A stretch of DNA of 13,220 nucleotides from a bacterium UBA2219 (lineage in GTDB: Bacteria; Desulfobacterota; Deferrimicrobia; Deferrimicrobiales; Deferrimicrobiaceae), in assembly GCA_002327765.1 (NCBI GenBank), contig DCUH01000043.1, positions 46,352 to 59,571 of the forward strand, given 5' to 3'. The position numbers and the translations under genes were made by a program. The notes beneath the pieces were generated by a model. The model was not told the DNA's origin, searched no databases, and saw only the letters and a program-made list of their open reading frames with translations. Shown piece after piece: positions 1 through 6,750 of the stretch (position 1 is the first letter of the stretch; each line of letters opens with the position of its first letter).

Positions 1-1162
1 GGTCGAGGAACTGCAGCCCCCGGTTCGTGTACTTCTTCGCGATCGACACCACCAGCCGGAGGTTCGCCTCGACCAGCTCGCGCTTGGCCTCCCGGACCTT
101 CCGCTCGCCCTGCTCGATGGACGAAAGGGTCACCTGGATCTCGGGGGCGGACAGCCCCGCCTCGCGCTCCACCTTCCGGATCGCGTTGCGCGAGTCCTTG
201 AGGATCGTCTCGATCTCGAGCAGCCGGTCCTTCTTGACGTGGTACTTCGACGCCGCCTTCGCGAGGCCGCCTTTCTGCTCCCGGATCTCCTTGAAGAGGC
301 GCAGGAGCTCCTTCTCGGGAAGCCGGACCTTCTCGCAGCACTCCCGGATGCGCGTCTCCGCCGCGTCCACCAGGTCGGCGTACCGGCGGATCTTGTCGCC
401 GATCACCTCGATCTGGCGCTCCTTCAGGTGGATCTCCTGGATCAGCTCCACGACGCGGTCGTGGTGGGCGACGACCTTGTTCTTCTGGAGGGTCCGCTCC
501 TTTTCGGGCAGGCCGCCCTTGCGCAGGCGCTGCTCGATCTCGACGGCGGCCTGGTGGGTCCGCCGGATGCGCAGGATGATCCGCAGCACCTTCTCGAGCG
601 CCGCCTTCTCCTCCTCCTCCGTCGACTCCTCGTCGAGGTCCTTGATGACGTCCCGGACCATGATCTCGCCGTTGCGGAGCTTGTCCCCCGTCCGGAACAG
701 CTCGTCGAGCGCGATGGAGCAGCTCTTCACGGACGAGACGATCTCCCGTTCCCCGTCCTCGATCCGCTTCGCGAGGGTGACCTCCCCCTCCCGGTTCAGA
801 AGCGGGATGGCCCCCATCTCCTTCAGGTAGAGGCGCACCGGGTCGTTCCCCTTGATCCCGCCGGGGTACTCGAACTCCTCTTCGGCGGCCGGCTCTTCCT
901 CGACGACGGCCTCTTCCTCTTCCTCCTCCGCGGCCGCCTCTTCCCCGATCAGGAGGTTCGCCACGGGGATCGGGACCTTCTGGTAGTCGTCCACCACCTC
1001 TATGGAGTTCTCCCCGAAGATCTCCATGACGTCGTCGATCTGGTCCCCCGTGAGGACGTTGGGGGGAAGGACGCTGTTCAGCTCGTCGTAGGTGACGAAT
1101 CCCTGCGCCCGCCCTTTTTCCACCAGACCGTCGATGCCTTCGGGAGTTTTTCGCCTCGCCAT
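1..1162 (-). CDS. rpoD: RNA polymerase primary sigma factor RpoD (sigma-70), N-terminal 387 residues; 3' end outside window
   Basis: This is the housekeeping sigma factor that directs core RNA polymerase to most promoters. The ATG at 1162 opens with MARRKTPEGIDGLVEKG, and residues about 4-70 fit region 1.1. A glutamate-rich linker follows (about 74-98). Region 1.2 begins near residue 107 (DPVRLYLKEMGAIPLL). A long charged helical segment (about 145-350) corresponds to the non-conserved region of large primary sigmas. Region 2.1 starts near residue 363 with NLRLVVSIAKKYTNRG, and the frame is still open at base 1. The promoter-reading regions 2.4 and 4 lie off the edge. The gene starts 16 nt after the dnaG stop, behind a GAGGTGAGGG Shine-Dalgarno stretch, so it is the distal gene of the rpsU-yqeY-dnaG-rpoD operon. 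The identification is secure; the full length cannot be judged. Confidence 0.96.
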   Translation of the reverse strand, partial: MARRKTPEGIDGLVEKGRAQGFVTYDELNSVLPPNVLTGDQIDDVMEIFGENSIEVVDDYQKVPIPVANLLIGEEAAAEEEEEEAVVEEEPAAEEEFEYPGGIKGNDPVRLYLKEMGAIPLLNREGEVTLAKRIEDGEREIVSSVKSCSIALDELFRTGDKLRNGEIMVRDVIKDLDEESTEEEEKAALEKVLRIILRIRRTHQAAVEIEQRLRKGGLPEKERTLQKNKVVAHHDRVVELIQEIHLKERQIEVIGDKIRRYADLVDAAETRIRECCEKVRLPEKELLRLFKEIREQKGGLAKAASKYHVKKDRLLEIETILKDSRNAIRKVEREAGLSAPEIQVTLSSIEQGERKVREAKRELVEANLRLVVSIAKKYTNRGLQFLD

Positions 1163-1178
1163 GATCGCCCTCACCTCT

Positions 1179-2945
1179 TCATCGGGATCTGCGTTCCGAT
1201 TCCAGCCGTTCCTTTTCCTTCTTCGCGGCCACCACGCGCGAAAGGAGCGAGACCTGCTCCTCGTGCGTCCGCTCATCCTTCAGCATCGCCTGCAGCGAAT
1301 CGATCTCCCGCTGCTTGCCGCGGATGCGGAGGGCGAGCAGCGCGGCGGGGTACATCCTGCGCGCCTCCCCCTCGGGGAAGTCGGAGCGGACGATCTCCGC
1401 GGAGAGCCGCTTCCGGACCGCCTCGGGAAGCGACCCGTCGAGCAACGCCGCCGCGCCGCCCGAGGGATCGCGCTCCGCGAGCGCCGCCAGGCGGTCCAGC
1501 AGCTCGCGGGCGTCGCCGTCGGTCAGCAGCTCCCCCGCCCCTTCCTCCCTCGCCTCGCGCGCCAGCGACGGGTCCGAGGCCAAAAGCTGCAGGAGCCGGC
1601 TCTCCTCGGGAAACGGGCACGACGCATCCGCCGGGCTCTCCGCCGGAGGATCGGACCGTTTCCCCGCGGGACCCCCGACTTGCCGGCGTATCGTCTCGAC
1701 CGGGATCCCCGTCTTCTGCGCCACCCGCTGCGCGTACAGCTCCCGTTCGGCGGGGTCGGGGATCCACCGGAGGTACTTCTCCATCTTCCTTACGTAGGAG
1801 AGCTTTCCGGAAATGGAGCCGAGGTCGCATTTCCGGGAAACCCCCCGGTCGATGTATTCCATCAGCGGCTCCGCACTCTCGATGCGCCGCGCCAGATCCT
1901 CCGCCGTCGCCGACTTCGCCCAGTCGTCCGGGTCCAGCCCCGTCGGGGGGAAAAGGACCTTCGGGGTCACGCCGGCGGCATATAGCGGCTCCCCCGAGCG
2001 AACGGCTGCCATCTTCCCCGCGAGGTCCCCGTCGTAAAATAGGATGACGTTCTCGGACAACCGCTTCAGGGTCCTTGCATGGGTTTCCGTCAGGGCGGTC
2101 CCGCAGGTCGCGACGACGGACCGGATTCCCTTCTGCCACAAGCCGATAAGGTCCATGTACCCCTCGACCACCACAACGCGCCCGTCCCTCCGGATCGAGG
2201 GAAGGGCCTGGTGGAGTCCGTACAGGAGGGCGCTCTTCCGGTAGAGCTCCGACTCCGGGGAATTCAGGTACTTGGGGACGGCGTCGTCGACCGCCCTGCC
2301 CCCGAACCCGCAGATCCGCCCGCGGGCGTCGGCGATCGGGAAAAGGACGCGCCCCCGGAACCGCGACCGGTGCCCCCGGCCGGAAGGGGCGGGAACCAAA
2401 AGGCCCGCGGCCTCTCCCCGGGCGGGGTCGATCCCGGCCTTCGAAAGCGCCTCCGGCAGCTCGCCCCCGTGCCCCGACCACCCCAGCGAGAATTCCCGCT
2501 GCGCCTCCGGCGTCACGCCGCGGGCTTTGAGGAAATCGCGCCCCGCCTTCCCCGGGGGGGCGGAAAGCATCTCCCGGAAGGTTTCGGACGCCAGCCGGAC
2601 GATGGCGTAGAGGTCTTCCCTGGGGCTTGCGTGCGGGCGGCCGCCCTCGTACTGGACGGTCACGCCGCACCGCCCGGCGAGCTCCTCGACCGCGTCCGCG
2701 AAGGAGAGATTCCGGGCCTTCATCAGGAAATCGATCACCGACCCCCCTTCGCCGCAGCCGAAGCACTTGAAGGCCTGCCGGGCCGGATTGACGAAGAAGG
2801 ACGGGGTCTTTTCGCGGTGGAACGGGCACAGCCCCCGAAAGCTCGCCCCGGCGCGGCTCAAGGGCACCGTCTCGGATATCACCTCGATGATATCCGCGCG
2901 GTCCCGGACTTCACGGATCGTGGATTCGGAAATGCGTCCTCCCAC
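1179..2945 (-). CDS. dnaG: DNA primase DnaG (588 aa)
   Basis: Primase makes the RNA primers for lagging-strand synthesis and for restart at replication forks, working with the DnaB helicase. The N-terminal CHC2 zinc ribbon is visible as C40, H43, C61 and C64 (CPFHREKTPSF ... KCFGCG). The central TOPRIM domain carries the catalytic glutamate E261 in VVVVEGYMDL, then CGTALT, and the metal-binding acidic pair D305/D307 in YDGDLAG. The roughly 150 C-terminal residues are helical and poorly conserved, as expected for the helicase-interaction domain. Length is normal for the family. The start is a GTG at 2945, chosen because VGGRISESTIREVRDRADI aligns with known DnaG N-termini and an AGGGAG ribosome site sits 4 nt upstream. 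It lies 72 nt after yqeY (a gap that holds a strong hairpin) and 16 nt before rpoD. Confidence 0.97.
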   Translation of the reverse strand: MGGRISESTIREVRDRADIIEVISETVPLSRAGASFRGLCPFHREKTPSFFVNPARQAFKCFGCGEGGSVIDFLMKARNLSFADAVEELAGRCGVTVQYEGGRPHASPREDLYAIVRLASETFREMLSAPPGKAGRDFLKARGVTPEAQREFSLGWSGHGGELPEALSKAGIDPARGEAAGLLVPAPSGRGHRSRFRGRVLFPIADARGRICGFGGRAVDDAVPKYLNSPESELYRKSALLYGLHQALPSIRRDGRVVVVEGYMDLIGLWQKGIRSVVATCGTALTETHARTLKRLSENVILFYDGDLAGKMAAVRSGEPLYAAGVTPKVLFPPTGLDPDDWAKSATAEDLARRIESAEPLMEYIDRGVSRKCDLGSISGKLSYVRKMEKYLRWIPDPAERELYAQRVAQKTGIPVETIRRQVGGPAGKRSDPPAESPADASCPFPEESRLLQLLASDPSLAREAREEGAGELLTDGDARELLDRLAALAERDPSGGAAALLDGSLPEAVRKRLSAEIVRSDFPEGEARRMYPAALLALRIRGKQREIDSLQAMLKDERTHEEQVSLLSRVVAAKKEKERLESERRSR

Positions 2946-2949
2946 GGGT

Positions 2950-2955
2950 CTCCCT
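2950..2955 (-). promoter_or_regulatory. Shine-Dalgarno site of dnaG
   Basis: AGGGAG lies 4 nt before the GTG at 2945. It supports the GTG start, because no ATG is available at the expected N-terminus. Confidence 0.7.
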
Positions 2956-2964
2956 GAAGCGATA

Positions 2965-3001
2965 TTCCCCCCGCGTCCGGTCCAGGCCGGCCGGGGGGGA
3001 A
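2965..3001 (-). other. Strong GC-rich hairpin between yqeY and dnaG
   Basis: On the transcribed strand, TTCCCCCC (3001-2994) can pair perfectly with GGGGGGAA (2972-2965). Inside that, CCGG pairs with CCGG around a CCTGGA loop, separated from the outer stem by a small internal loop. It occupies half of the 72-nt yqeY-dnaG gap. The sequence after it (TATCGC) is not T-rich, so it is not a canonical intrinsic terminator. In E. coli a partial terminator separates rpsU from dnaG in the equivalent operon. I infer a comparable role here: attenuation, RNA processing or protection of the rpsU-yqeY segment. The pairing is seen in the sequence; the function is inferred. Confidence 0.6.
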
Positions 3002-3017
3002 CGTCCCGGTTCCTACG

Positions 3018-3488
3018 CTATCCCGCCAGGAGGCGGCGGACCGTCTCGCTGACCGCCTTGCCGTCCGCCCGGCCCGCGATTTTCGGCATGACCGCCTTCA
3101 TGAGGCGGCCCATCTCGGAAGGACCCTTCGCGCCCGTTTCCGCGATCGCCTCCCGGACGAGCGCTTCGATCTCCTCCGGAGAGAGCGCTTTCGGAAGGTA
3201 CCGCTCGAGGACGGCGATCTCGGATCTCTCCTTCTCGGCCAGCTCGGGCCGGTTCCCCTGGAGGAACAGCTCGATCGACTCGCGCCGCTGCTTGACCATC
3301 GACGCTACCACCTTGATGAGGGCGTCCTCGGGAAGCGGCGACCCCTGGGCGATCTCCCTGCGCGTGACGGCGTCGATCTCGCGGTTCTGTATGGCGGCGA
3401 CCGCCATCCGCAAAGCAGAAAGGGCCAAGGAGTCGTGCTCCTTGGCCGCCTTCTGCATGTCCTGCCGGATCTGTTCCTTGATTCCCAA
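3018..3488 (-). CDS. yqeY: GatB/YqeY domain protein (YqeY-like, 156 aa)
   Basis: This belongs to the YqeY family, small helical proteins related to the tRNA-binding tail domain of the GatB amidotransferase subunit. The exact cellular role is not established. The protein starts GIKEQIRQDMQKAAKEHDS after the initiator and contains the family-typical segments LALSALRMAVAAIQN, MVKQRRESIE and LERYLPKALS, ending with GRADGKAVSETVRRLL. Length matches the usual ~150 residues. I chose the TTG at 3488 because it aligns with the MSLKEQI-type N-terminus of relatives and sits 2 nt after the rpsU stop. No strong ribosome site precedes it, so translation is probably coupled to rpsU. The frame stays open further upstream, but that part overlaps rpsU and has no family resemblance. 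The ATG at codon 11 would cut off the first conserved helix. Family is certain; the start is likely. Confidence 0.9.
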   Translation of the reverse strand: MGIKEQIRQDMQKAAKEHDSLALSALRMAVAAIQNREIDAVTRREIAQGSPLPEDALIKVVASMVKQRRESIELFLQGNRPELAEKERSEIAVLERYLPKALSPEEIEALVREAIAETGAKGPSEMGRLMKAVMPKIAGRADGKAVSETVRRLLAG

Positions 3489-3490
3489 GG

Positions 3491-3691
3491 CTATCGGCTG
3501 CTCATCTTCTTCATTTTCTTCAACGCGCGCTTCCTGGCGGCCAGCGTTTTCTTCTTTTTCTTGACGCTGGGCTTCTCGTAATGCTCGCGCTTGCGGATCT
3601 CCGAAAGGATCCCGGCCTTCTCGCACTGCTTCTTGAACCGCTTCAGGACGCTTTCGAAGGGCTCCTCTTCTTTCACTCGGACGCCCGGCAT
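3491..3691 (-). CDS. rpsU: 30S ribosomal protein S21 (66 aa)
   Basis: S21 is a small, very basic protein of the 30S platform, near the anti-Shine-Dalgarno end of 16S rRNA, and helps initiation. The sequence runs MPGVRVKEEEPFESVLKRF, then KQCEKAGILSEIRKREHYEKPS, and ends in a lysine/arginine-rich tail (VKKKKKTLAARKRALKKMKK). This is the standard family pattern and length. The ATG at 3691 follows an unusually long anti-Shine-Dalgarno match (AAGGGGTGATC, one base off the extended consensus). It is the first gene of the rpsU-yqeY-dnaG-rpoD operon and follows a sigma-70-type promoter with a leader of about 40 nt. It ends in TAG, 2 nt before the yqeY start. Confidence 0.96.
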   Translation of the reverse strand: MPGVRVKEEEPFESVLKRFKKQCEKAGILSEIRKREHYEKPSVKKKKKTLAARKRALKKMKKMSSR

Positions 3692-3738
3692 ATGTGGATC
3701 ACCCCTTCCGGCACCACGTAGCTGCTGGAAATCTTATT

Positions 3739-3766
3739 ATTCTACGCCCGATACGGCCTTCGTCAA
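3739..3766 (-). promoter_or_regulatory. Sigma-70-type promoter of the rpsU-yqeY-dnaG-rpoD operon
   Basis: A -35 box TTGACG (3766-3761) and a -10 box TAGAAT (3744-3739) are separated by 16 nt. Each matches the consensus at five of six positions. An AT-rich stretch (AATAAG) follows in an otherwise very GC-rich region. The start of transcription would fall near 3732, giving a leader of about 40 nt before the rpsU ATG. It is the only good promoter I see in the window. It lies directly upstream of the first gene of the left-hand operon and immediately after the terminator-like hairpin of the other unit. Confidence 0.7.
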
Positions 3767-3768
3767 GG

Positions 3769-3791
3769 AAAACCGTCCCGTTCCGGGGGAC
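3769..3791 (-). terminator. Possible weak intrinsic terminator after the HIT gene
   Basis: GTCCC (3791-3787) and GGGAC (3779-3775) can form a 5-bp stem around a 7-nt loop, followed after GG by TTTT (3772-3769). It lies 23 nt past the stop of the last gene of the right-hand unit and just before the -35 box of the rpsU promoter. The stem and T-run are short, so termination may be incomplete or depend on Rho. Further GC palindromes nearby (CCGGCCGG at 3791-3798) may contribute. Confidence 0.4.
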
Positions 3792-3814
3792 CGGCCGGCA
3801 GGCGCCCCTTCCCG

Positions 3815-4162
3815 TCAGCCTATTTTGTGGTCGAGAGCCCGTCCGCCGATCAGGTGGAAATGGAGGTGCGGGACGACCTGCCCCCCCTGCTCCCCGTTGT
3901 TGATCACGATACGGTACCCGGTTTCCGCCACGCCCTTGTCGTTGGCGATCTTCGCCGCCAGCCGCAGCGCCTTCCCGAGCATCGGGGCGTCCGCCTTCCC
4001 CACCTCGTTCAGGTTCTGCATGTGCTCCTTCGGGACGATGAGCACATGGACGGGCGCAACCGGGTGGCTGTCGGCAAAGGCGATCAGGTCGTGGTCCTCG
4101 TAGATGGGCTGCGTCGCCACTTCCTTTCGTGCGATCTTGCAGAACACGCAGTCGTCGCTCAT
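3815..4162 (-). CDS. HIT-family (histidine triad, HinT-like) nucleotide hydrolase (115 aa)
   Basis: HIT proteins of this branch hydrolyse nucleoside phosphoramidates and related adenylated compounds using a histidine-triad active site. The triad HLHFHLIGG is at residues 99-105 (H99, H101, H103). The N-terminus SDDCVFCKIARKE carries the CxxC pair (C5, C8) common in zinc-binding HIT proteins, and HPVAPVHVLIVPKEHM is the usual middle motif. Length is standard. The ATG at 4162 overlaps the hisI stop (ATGA), so it is translated as the last gene of the his cluster. A link to histidine synthesis is suggested only by position. Its physiological substrate is unknown. Confidence 0.93.
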   Translation of the reverse strand: MSDDCVFCKIARKEVATQPIYEDHDLIAFADSHPVAPVHVLIVPKEHMQNLNEVGKADAPMLGKALRLAAKIANDKGVAETGYRIVINNGEQGGQVVPHLHFHLIGGRALDHKIG

Positions 4163-4509
4163 TCGTTCTCTCCCCCTCGCCGGTATGCGCTGCGATAGAA
4201 ACAGGTCCGATTCCCCGTGTGGCACGCCGGGCCCCGCTGGCGGACCCGGTACAGGATCGTGTCGACGTCGCAATCGTACAGGATCTCCTCCACGTCCTGG
4301 AAGTGGCCGGAGGTCTCCCCCTTCACCCAGAGAGACTTCCGCGAGCGGCTCCAGTAGGTCGCGTGCCCCGAGGAGAAGGTGTTGCGGATCGCCTCCGTGT
4401 TCGCCCACGCCATCATGAGCACGGCATTGTCGGTCACGTCCTGGGTCACCACGGGAACCAGCCCCCGCTCGTCGAACTTCACTTGCCCGATCAGATCGTC
4501 CGCCGTCAT
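4159..4509 (-). CDS. hisI: Phosphoribosyl-AMP cyclohydrolase HisI, stand-alone (116 aa)
   Basis: HisI opens the adenine ring of PR-AMP to give ProFAR, the third step of histidine synthesis. The C-terminal signature YDCDVDTILYRVRQRGPACHTGN is present (residues 78-100). Zinc ligands are C80, C96 and C103, with the family's 16- and 7-residue spacing, and magnesium ligands are D79, D81 and D83. The N-terminal part has LVPVVTQDVTDNAVLMMAWAN. The protein ends right after the cyclohydrolase domain, so there is no fused HisE (PR-ATP pyrophosphatase), and no separate hisE lies in the window. The ATG at 4509 overlaps the hisF stop (ATGA), and its own stop overlaps the HIT start in the same way. Confidence 0.95.
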   Translation of the reverse strand: MTADDLIGQVKFDERGLVPVVTQDVTDNAVLMMAWANTEAIRNTFSSGHATYWSRSRKSLWVKGETSGHFQDVEEILYDCDVDTILYRVRQRGPACHTGNRTCFYRSAYRRGGENE

Positions 4510-5324
4510 CGAACCTCCGCCTTTCCCGTTTTGACGCATTCCGCCGCGAAGCCGGAGGCCGAGGGCCGCACGGGAACCCCATGCCGCCGGAGGAACTCCT
4601 TCGCCTCCCCGACGCCGTGCTCCACGTAATGGAAGATGGAGGCGGCCAGCACCGCGTCCGCGCCCCCTTCCGTCAACCCTTCCAGCAGGTGCTCCAGCGA
4701 CCCGACGCCGCCCGAGGCGATGACCGGGATCCTCACCGCGTCCGCGACGGCGCGCGTCAGCGGGATGTCGTACCCGTCGCGCGTGCCGTCCCGGTCCATG
4801 CTCGTCAGGAGGATCTCGCCGGAGCCCAGCTCCTCCATCCGGCGCGCCCATCCGACGGCGTCGATCCCCGTCGGGCGGCGCCCGCCGTGGGTGTACACCT
4901 CCCAATTCCCGGCCCTGCCGGGGACCGCCCGCGCGTCGATCGCGACGACCGTGCACTGGCTGCCGAACCGCTCCGCAGCGCGGCGGACGAAATCGGGGTC
5001 GGCCACCGCGGCCGTGTTGATCGACACCTTGTCGGCGCCGGCCAGCAGCAGGGCCCGGATGTCCTCGATGGCGCGGACGCCGCCGCCGACCGTCAGCGGC
5101 ATGAACACCTTCTCCGCCGTCTTCCGCACGACGTCGATCAGGATGTCCCGCTTCTCGTGCGAGGCGGTGATGTCGAGGAAGACGAGCTCGTCGGCCTCCT
5201 CGCGGTCGTATCGCTCCGCCACCTCCACCGGGTCCCCCGCGTCCCGCAGCTCCTCGAAACGGACCCCCTTGACGACCCGCCCCCCCTTCACGTCGAGGCA
5301 GGGAATGATGCGCTTGGCCAGCAT
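4506..5324 (-). CDS. hisF: Imidazole glycerol phosphate synthase cyclase subunit HisF (272 aa)
   Basis: HisF is the TIM-barrel half of IGP synthase. It takes ammonia from HisH and turns PRFAR into imidazole glycerol phosphate plus AICAR. The N-terminus MLAKRIIPCLDVKGGRVVKG is diagnostic. The catalytic aspartates fall at D11 and D130 (VVAIDARA), the same numbering as in characterised HisF proteins. Phosphate-binding motifs VGGGVR (79-84) and the later PVIASGGVGS are intact. The C-terminus is about 15 residues longer than the core fold and looks unremarkable. The ATG at 5324 follows hisA by 7 nt, behind a G-rich stretch. It is separated from its partner hisH only by hisA. Confidence 0.97.
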   Translation of the reverse strand: MLAKRIIPCLDVKGGRVVKGVRFEELRDAGDPVEVAERYDREEADELVFLDITASHEKRDILIDVVRKTAEKVFMPLTVGGGVRAIEDIRALLLAGADKVSINTAAVADPDFVRRAAERFGSQCTVVAIDARAVPGRAGNWEVYTHGGRRPTGIDAVGWARRMEELGSGEILLTSMDRDGTRDGYDIPLTRAVADAVRIPVIASGGVGSLEHLLEGLTEGGADAVLAASIFHYVEHGVGEAKEFLRRHGVPVRPSASGFAAECVKTGKAEVR

Positions 5325-5331
5325 CCCCCCG

Positions 5332-6069
5332 TTACCCCTGGCCCCTCTCCAGCTTCAGCGCCTCGGCCAGGTCGATCGTGCCGTCGTACAGGGCACGGCC
5401 GATGATCGCCCCGATCACCCCTTCCCCCTCCATCTCGCGGATCGCGCGGAGGTCTTCGAGGGTGGTCACGCCGCCCGAGGCGATCACTGGGACGGACACG
5501 CCCCGCGCAAACTCCCTGATGGCGTCGAAATTGGGCCCCACCATCATCCCGTCCCGGCTGATGTCGGTGTAGATGAAGCAGGAGACGCCGCACTCCTCGA
5601 TGCGCCGGGCGAGCTCCGTGGCGACGAGCCCCGTCACTTCGACCCAGCCGCGGATGGCCACGCGGCCGTCGCGCGCGTCGATCCCCGCCGCCACCTTCCC
5701 CGAGTACGCCCGGGTGATCCGGGTGACCTCCTCCGGGTCGCGCACGATGGAGGTGCCCAGGACCACGCGGGAAACCCCCGCGCCGAAGTACCGGGCCGCC
5801 GACTCGTAGTTCCTCACGCCGCCCCCCACCTGGACCGGGACCCCCGCGGAGGAGGCGATGCGGCAGATGATGTCCGCGTTGACGGGCTTCCCGAGGAACG
5901 CGCCGTCGAGGTCCACTACGTGGAGCCACGAGGCCCCCGCCGCGACGAACCGGCGGGCGACGTCCAGGGGGGAGTCCGAAAAGATCGTGGAATCCTCGGC
6001 CCGCCCCTGGCGCAATCGGACCGCCTTCCCGTTCTGGATGTCGATGGCCGGCAATACCTGGAACGGCAT
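5332..6069 (-). CDS. hisA: ProFAR isomerase HisA (245 aa)
   Basis: HisA catalyses the Amadori rearrangement of ProFAR to PRFAR, just before the HisH/HisF step. It is a TIM-barrel relative of HisF. It begins MPFQVLPAIDIQNGKAVRLR, with the catalytic acid D10, and the second catalytic aspartate is D131 in AAGIDARDG. Both half-barrel phosphate sites are visible (VQVGGGVRNY at 79-88 and VPVIASGGV further on). YTDISRDGMM (168-177) is the family's second signature and separates it from HisF. Length is normal. The ATG at 6069 follows the hisH stop by 12 nt with a GAGGGG ribosome site about 8 nt upstream. It ends in TAA. Confidence 0.96.
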   Translation of the reverse strand: MPFQVLPAIDIQNGKAVRLRQGRAEDSTIFSDSPLDVARRFVAAGASWLHVVDLDGAFLGKPVNADIICRIASSAGVPVQVGGGVRNYESAARYFGAGVSRVVLGTSIVRDPEEVTRITRAYSGKVAAGIDARDGRVAIRGWVEVTGLVATELARRIEECGVSCFIYTDISRDGMMVGPNFDAIREFARGVSVPVIASGGVTTLEDLRAIREMEGEGVIGAIIGRALYDGTIDLAEALKLERGQG

Positions 6070-6081
6070 CGTGTCTACCCC

Positions 6082-6750
6082 TCAGGCCGTCATGCACAGG
6101 CGGCCGAAATTTCGCAGCAGGCGCAGCCCCGCCGCCTGGCTCTTCTCCGGGTGGAACTGGACCGCGAAGCGCATCCCCAGCCCCGCCGCGGCGGTGAACG
6201 GGACCCCGTACGTCGTCCGGCACGCCGCGATGCCCGGATCGGACGGCACGGCATAGTACGAATGGACGAAGTAGAAATACGTCCCCGACGGGATCCCCTC
6301 GAGGACCGGGTGGTCCGCGAGGATCTCCACGTCGTTCCACCCCATGTGCGGCACCTTCAGCACGCCGCCCCCCGCCGCGGGCATGTCGGCGGGGAACCGG
6401 ACCACCTTGCCCGGAAAGAAGCCGATCCCCTCGTGCCGGCCGAACTCCTCGCTCTCGGCGAAGAGAAGCTGCATCCCCACGCAGATCCCCAGGAACGGCC
6501 TCCCCGACGCGAGGTAGTCCGTCAGGAACGGGAGAAGCCCCTGCCGGACCACGTTCCCCATGCAGTCCCGGAACGCGCCCACGCCGGGGAAGACGATCCC
6601 GCGGCAGGAGTCGAGCTCCGAGGGGTCGGCGGTCACGGCGACGGCGAACCCGAGCGACTCCAGCGCCTTGCCCACGCTGCGCAGGTTCCCCATGCCGTAA
6701 TCGACAACGCCGATCGCTCCCTTGCGCGCCGAGCCGTCCACCTTGCTCAC
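6082..6750 (-). CDS. hisH: Imidazole glycerol phosphate synthase glutamine amidotransferase subunit HisH (222 aa)
   Basis: HisH hydrolyses glutamine and channels ammonia to HisF. It is a class I glutamine amidotransferase with the nucleophile C90 in LGICVGMQLLF and the H200/E202 pair in VQFHPEKSQ. The N-terminal signature VVDYGMGNLRSV is at about 15-26, and PHMGWND and YFVHSY follow as expected. I chose the GTG at 6750. It overlaps the hisB stop (GTGA), and there is no ATG before the YGMGN motif. The price is an N-terminal extension of about 10 residues (SKVDGSARKG) relative to most HisH proteins, so translation might begin slightly later. Function is certain; the exact start is less so. Confidence 0.95.
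   Translation of the reverse strand: MSKVDGSARKGAIGVVDYGMGNLRSVGKALESLGFAVAVTADPSELDSCRGIVFPGVGAFRDCMGNVVRQGLLPFLTDYLASGRPFLGICVGMQLLFAESEEFGRHEGIGFFPGKVVRFPADMPAAGGGVLKVPHMGWNDVEILADHPVLEGIPSGTYFYFVHSYYAVPSDPGIAACRTTYGVPFTAAAGLGMRFAVQFHPEKSQAAGLRLLRNFGRLCMTA

Noticed and set aside
1163..1178. Terminator or promoter between dnaG and rpoD
   Set aside because: Only 16 nt, entirely accounted for by the rpoD ribosome site. An rpoD promoter inside dnaG is possible, but I could not identify one with confidence.
239..2047. Plus-strand open frame of 602 codons opposite rpoD and dnaG
   Set aside because: Shadow of rpoD and dnaG; the product is leucine/aspartate-rich, then arginine/proline-rich, without domain features.
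2967..2999. Canonical intrinsic terminator after yqeY
   Set aside because: The stem is strong, but the sequence after it (AATATCGC) has no U-run; kept only as a hairpin of unknown role.
3489..3626. N-terminal extension of yqeY by 46 residues overlapping rpsU
   Set aside because: The extra part is the out-of-frame reading of rpsU and has no family match. The TTG at 3488 fits the known N-terminus.
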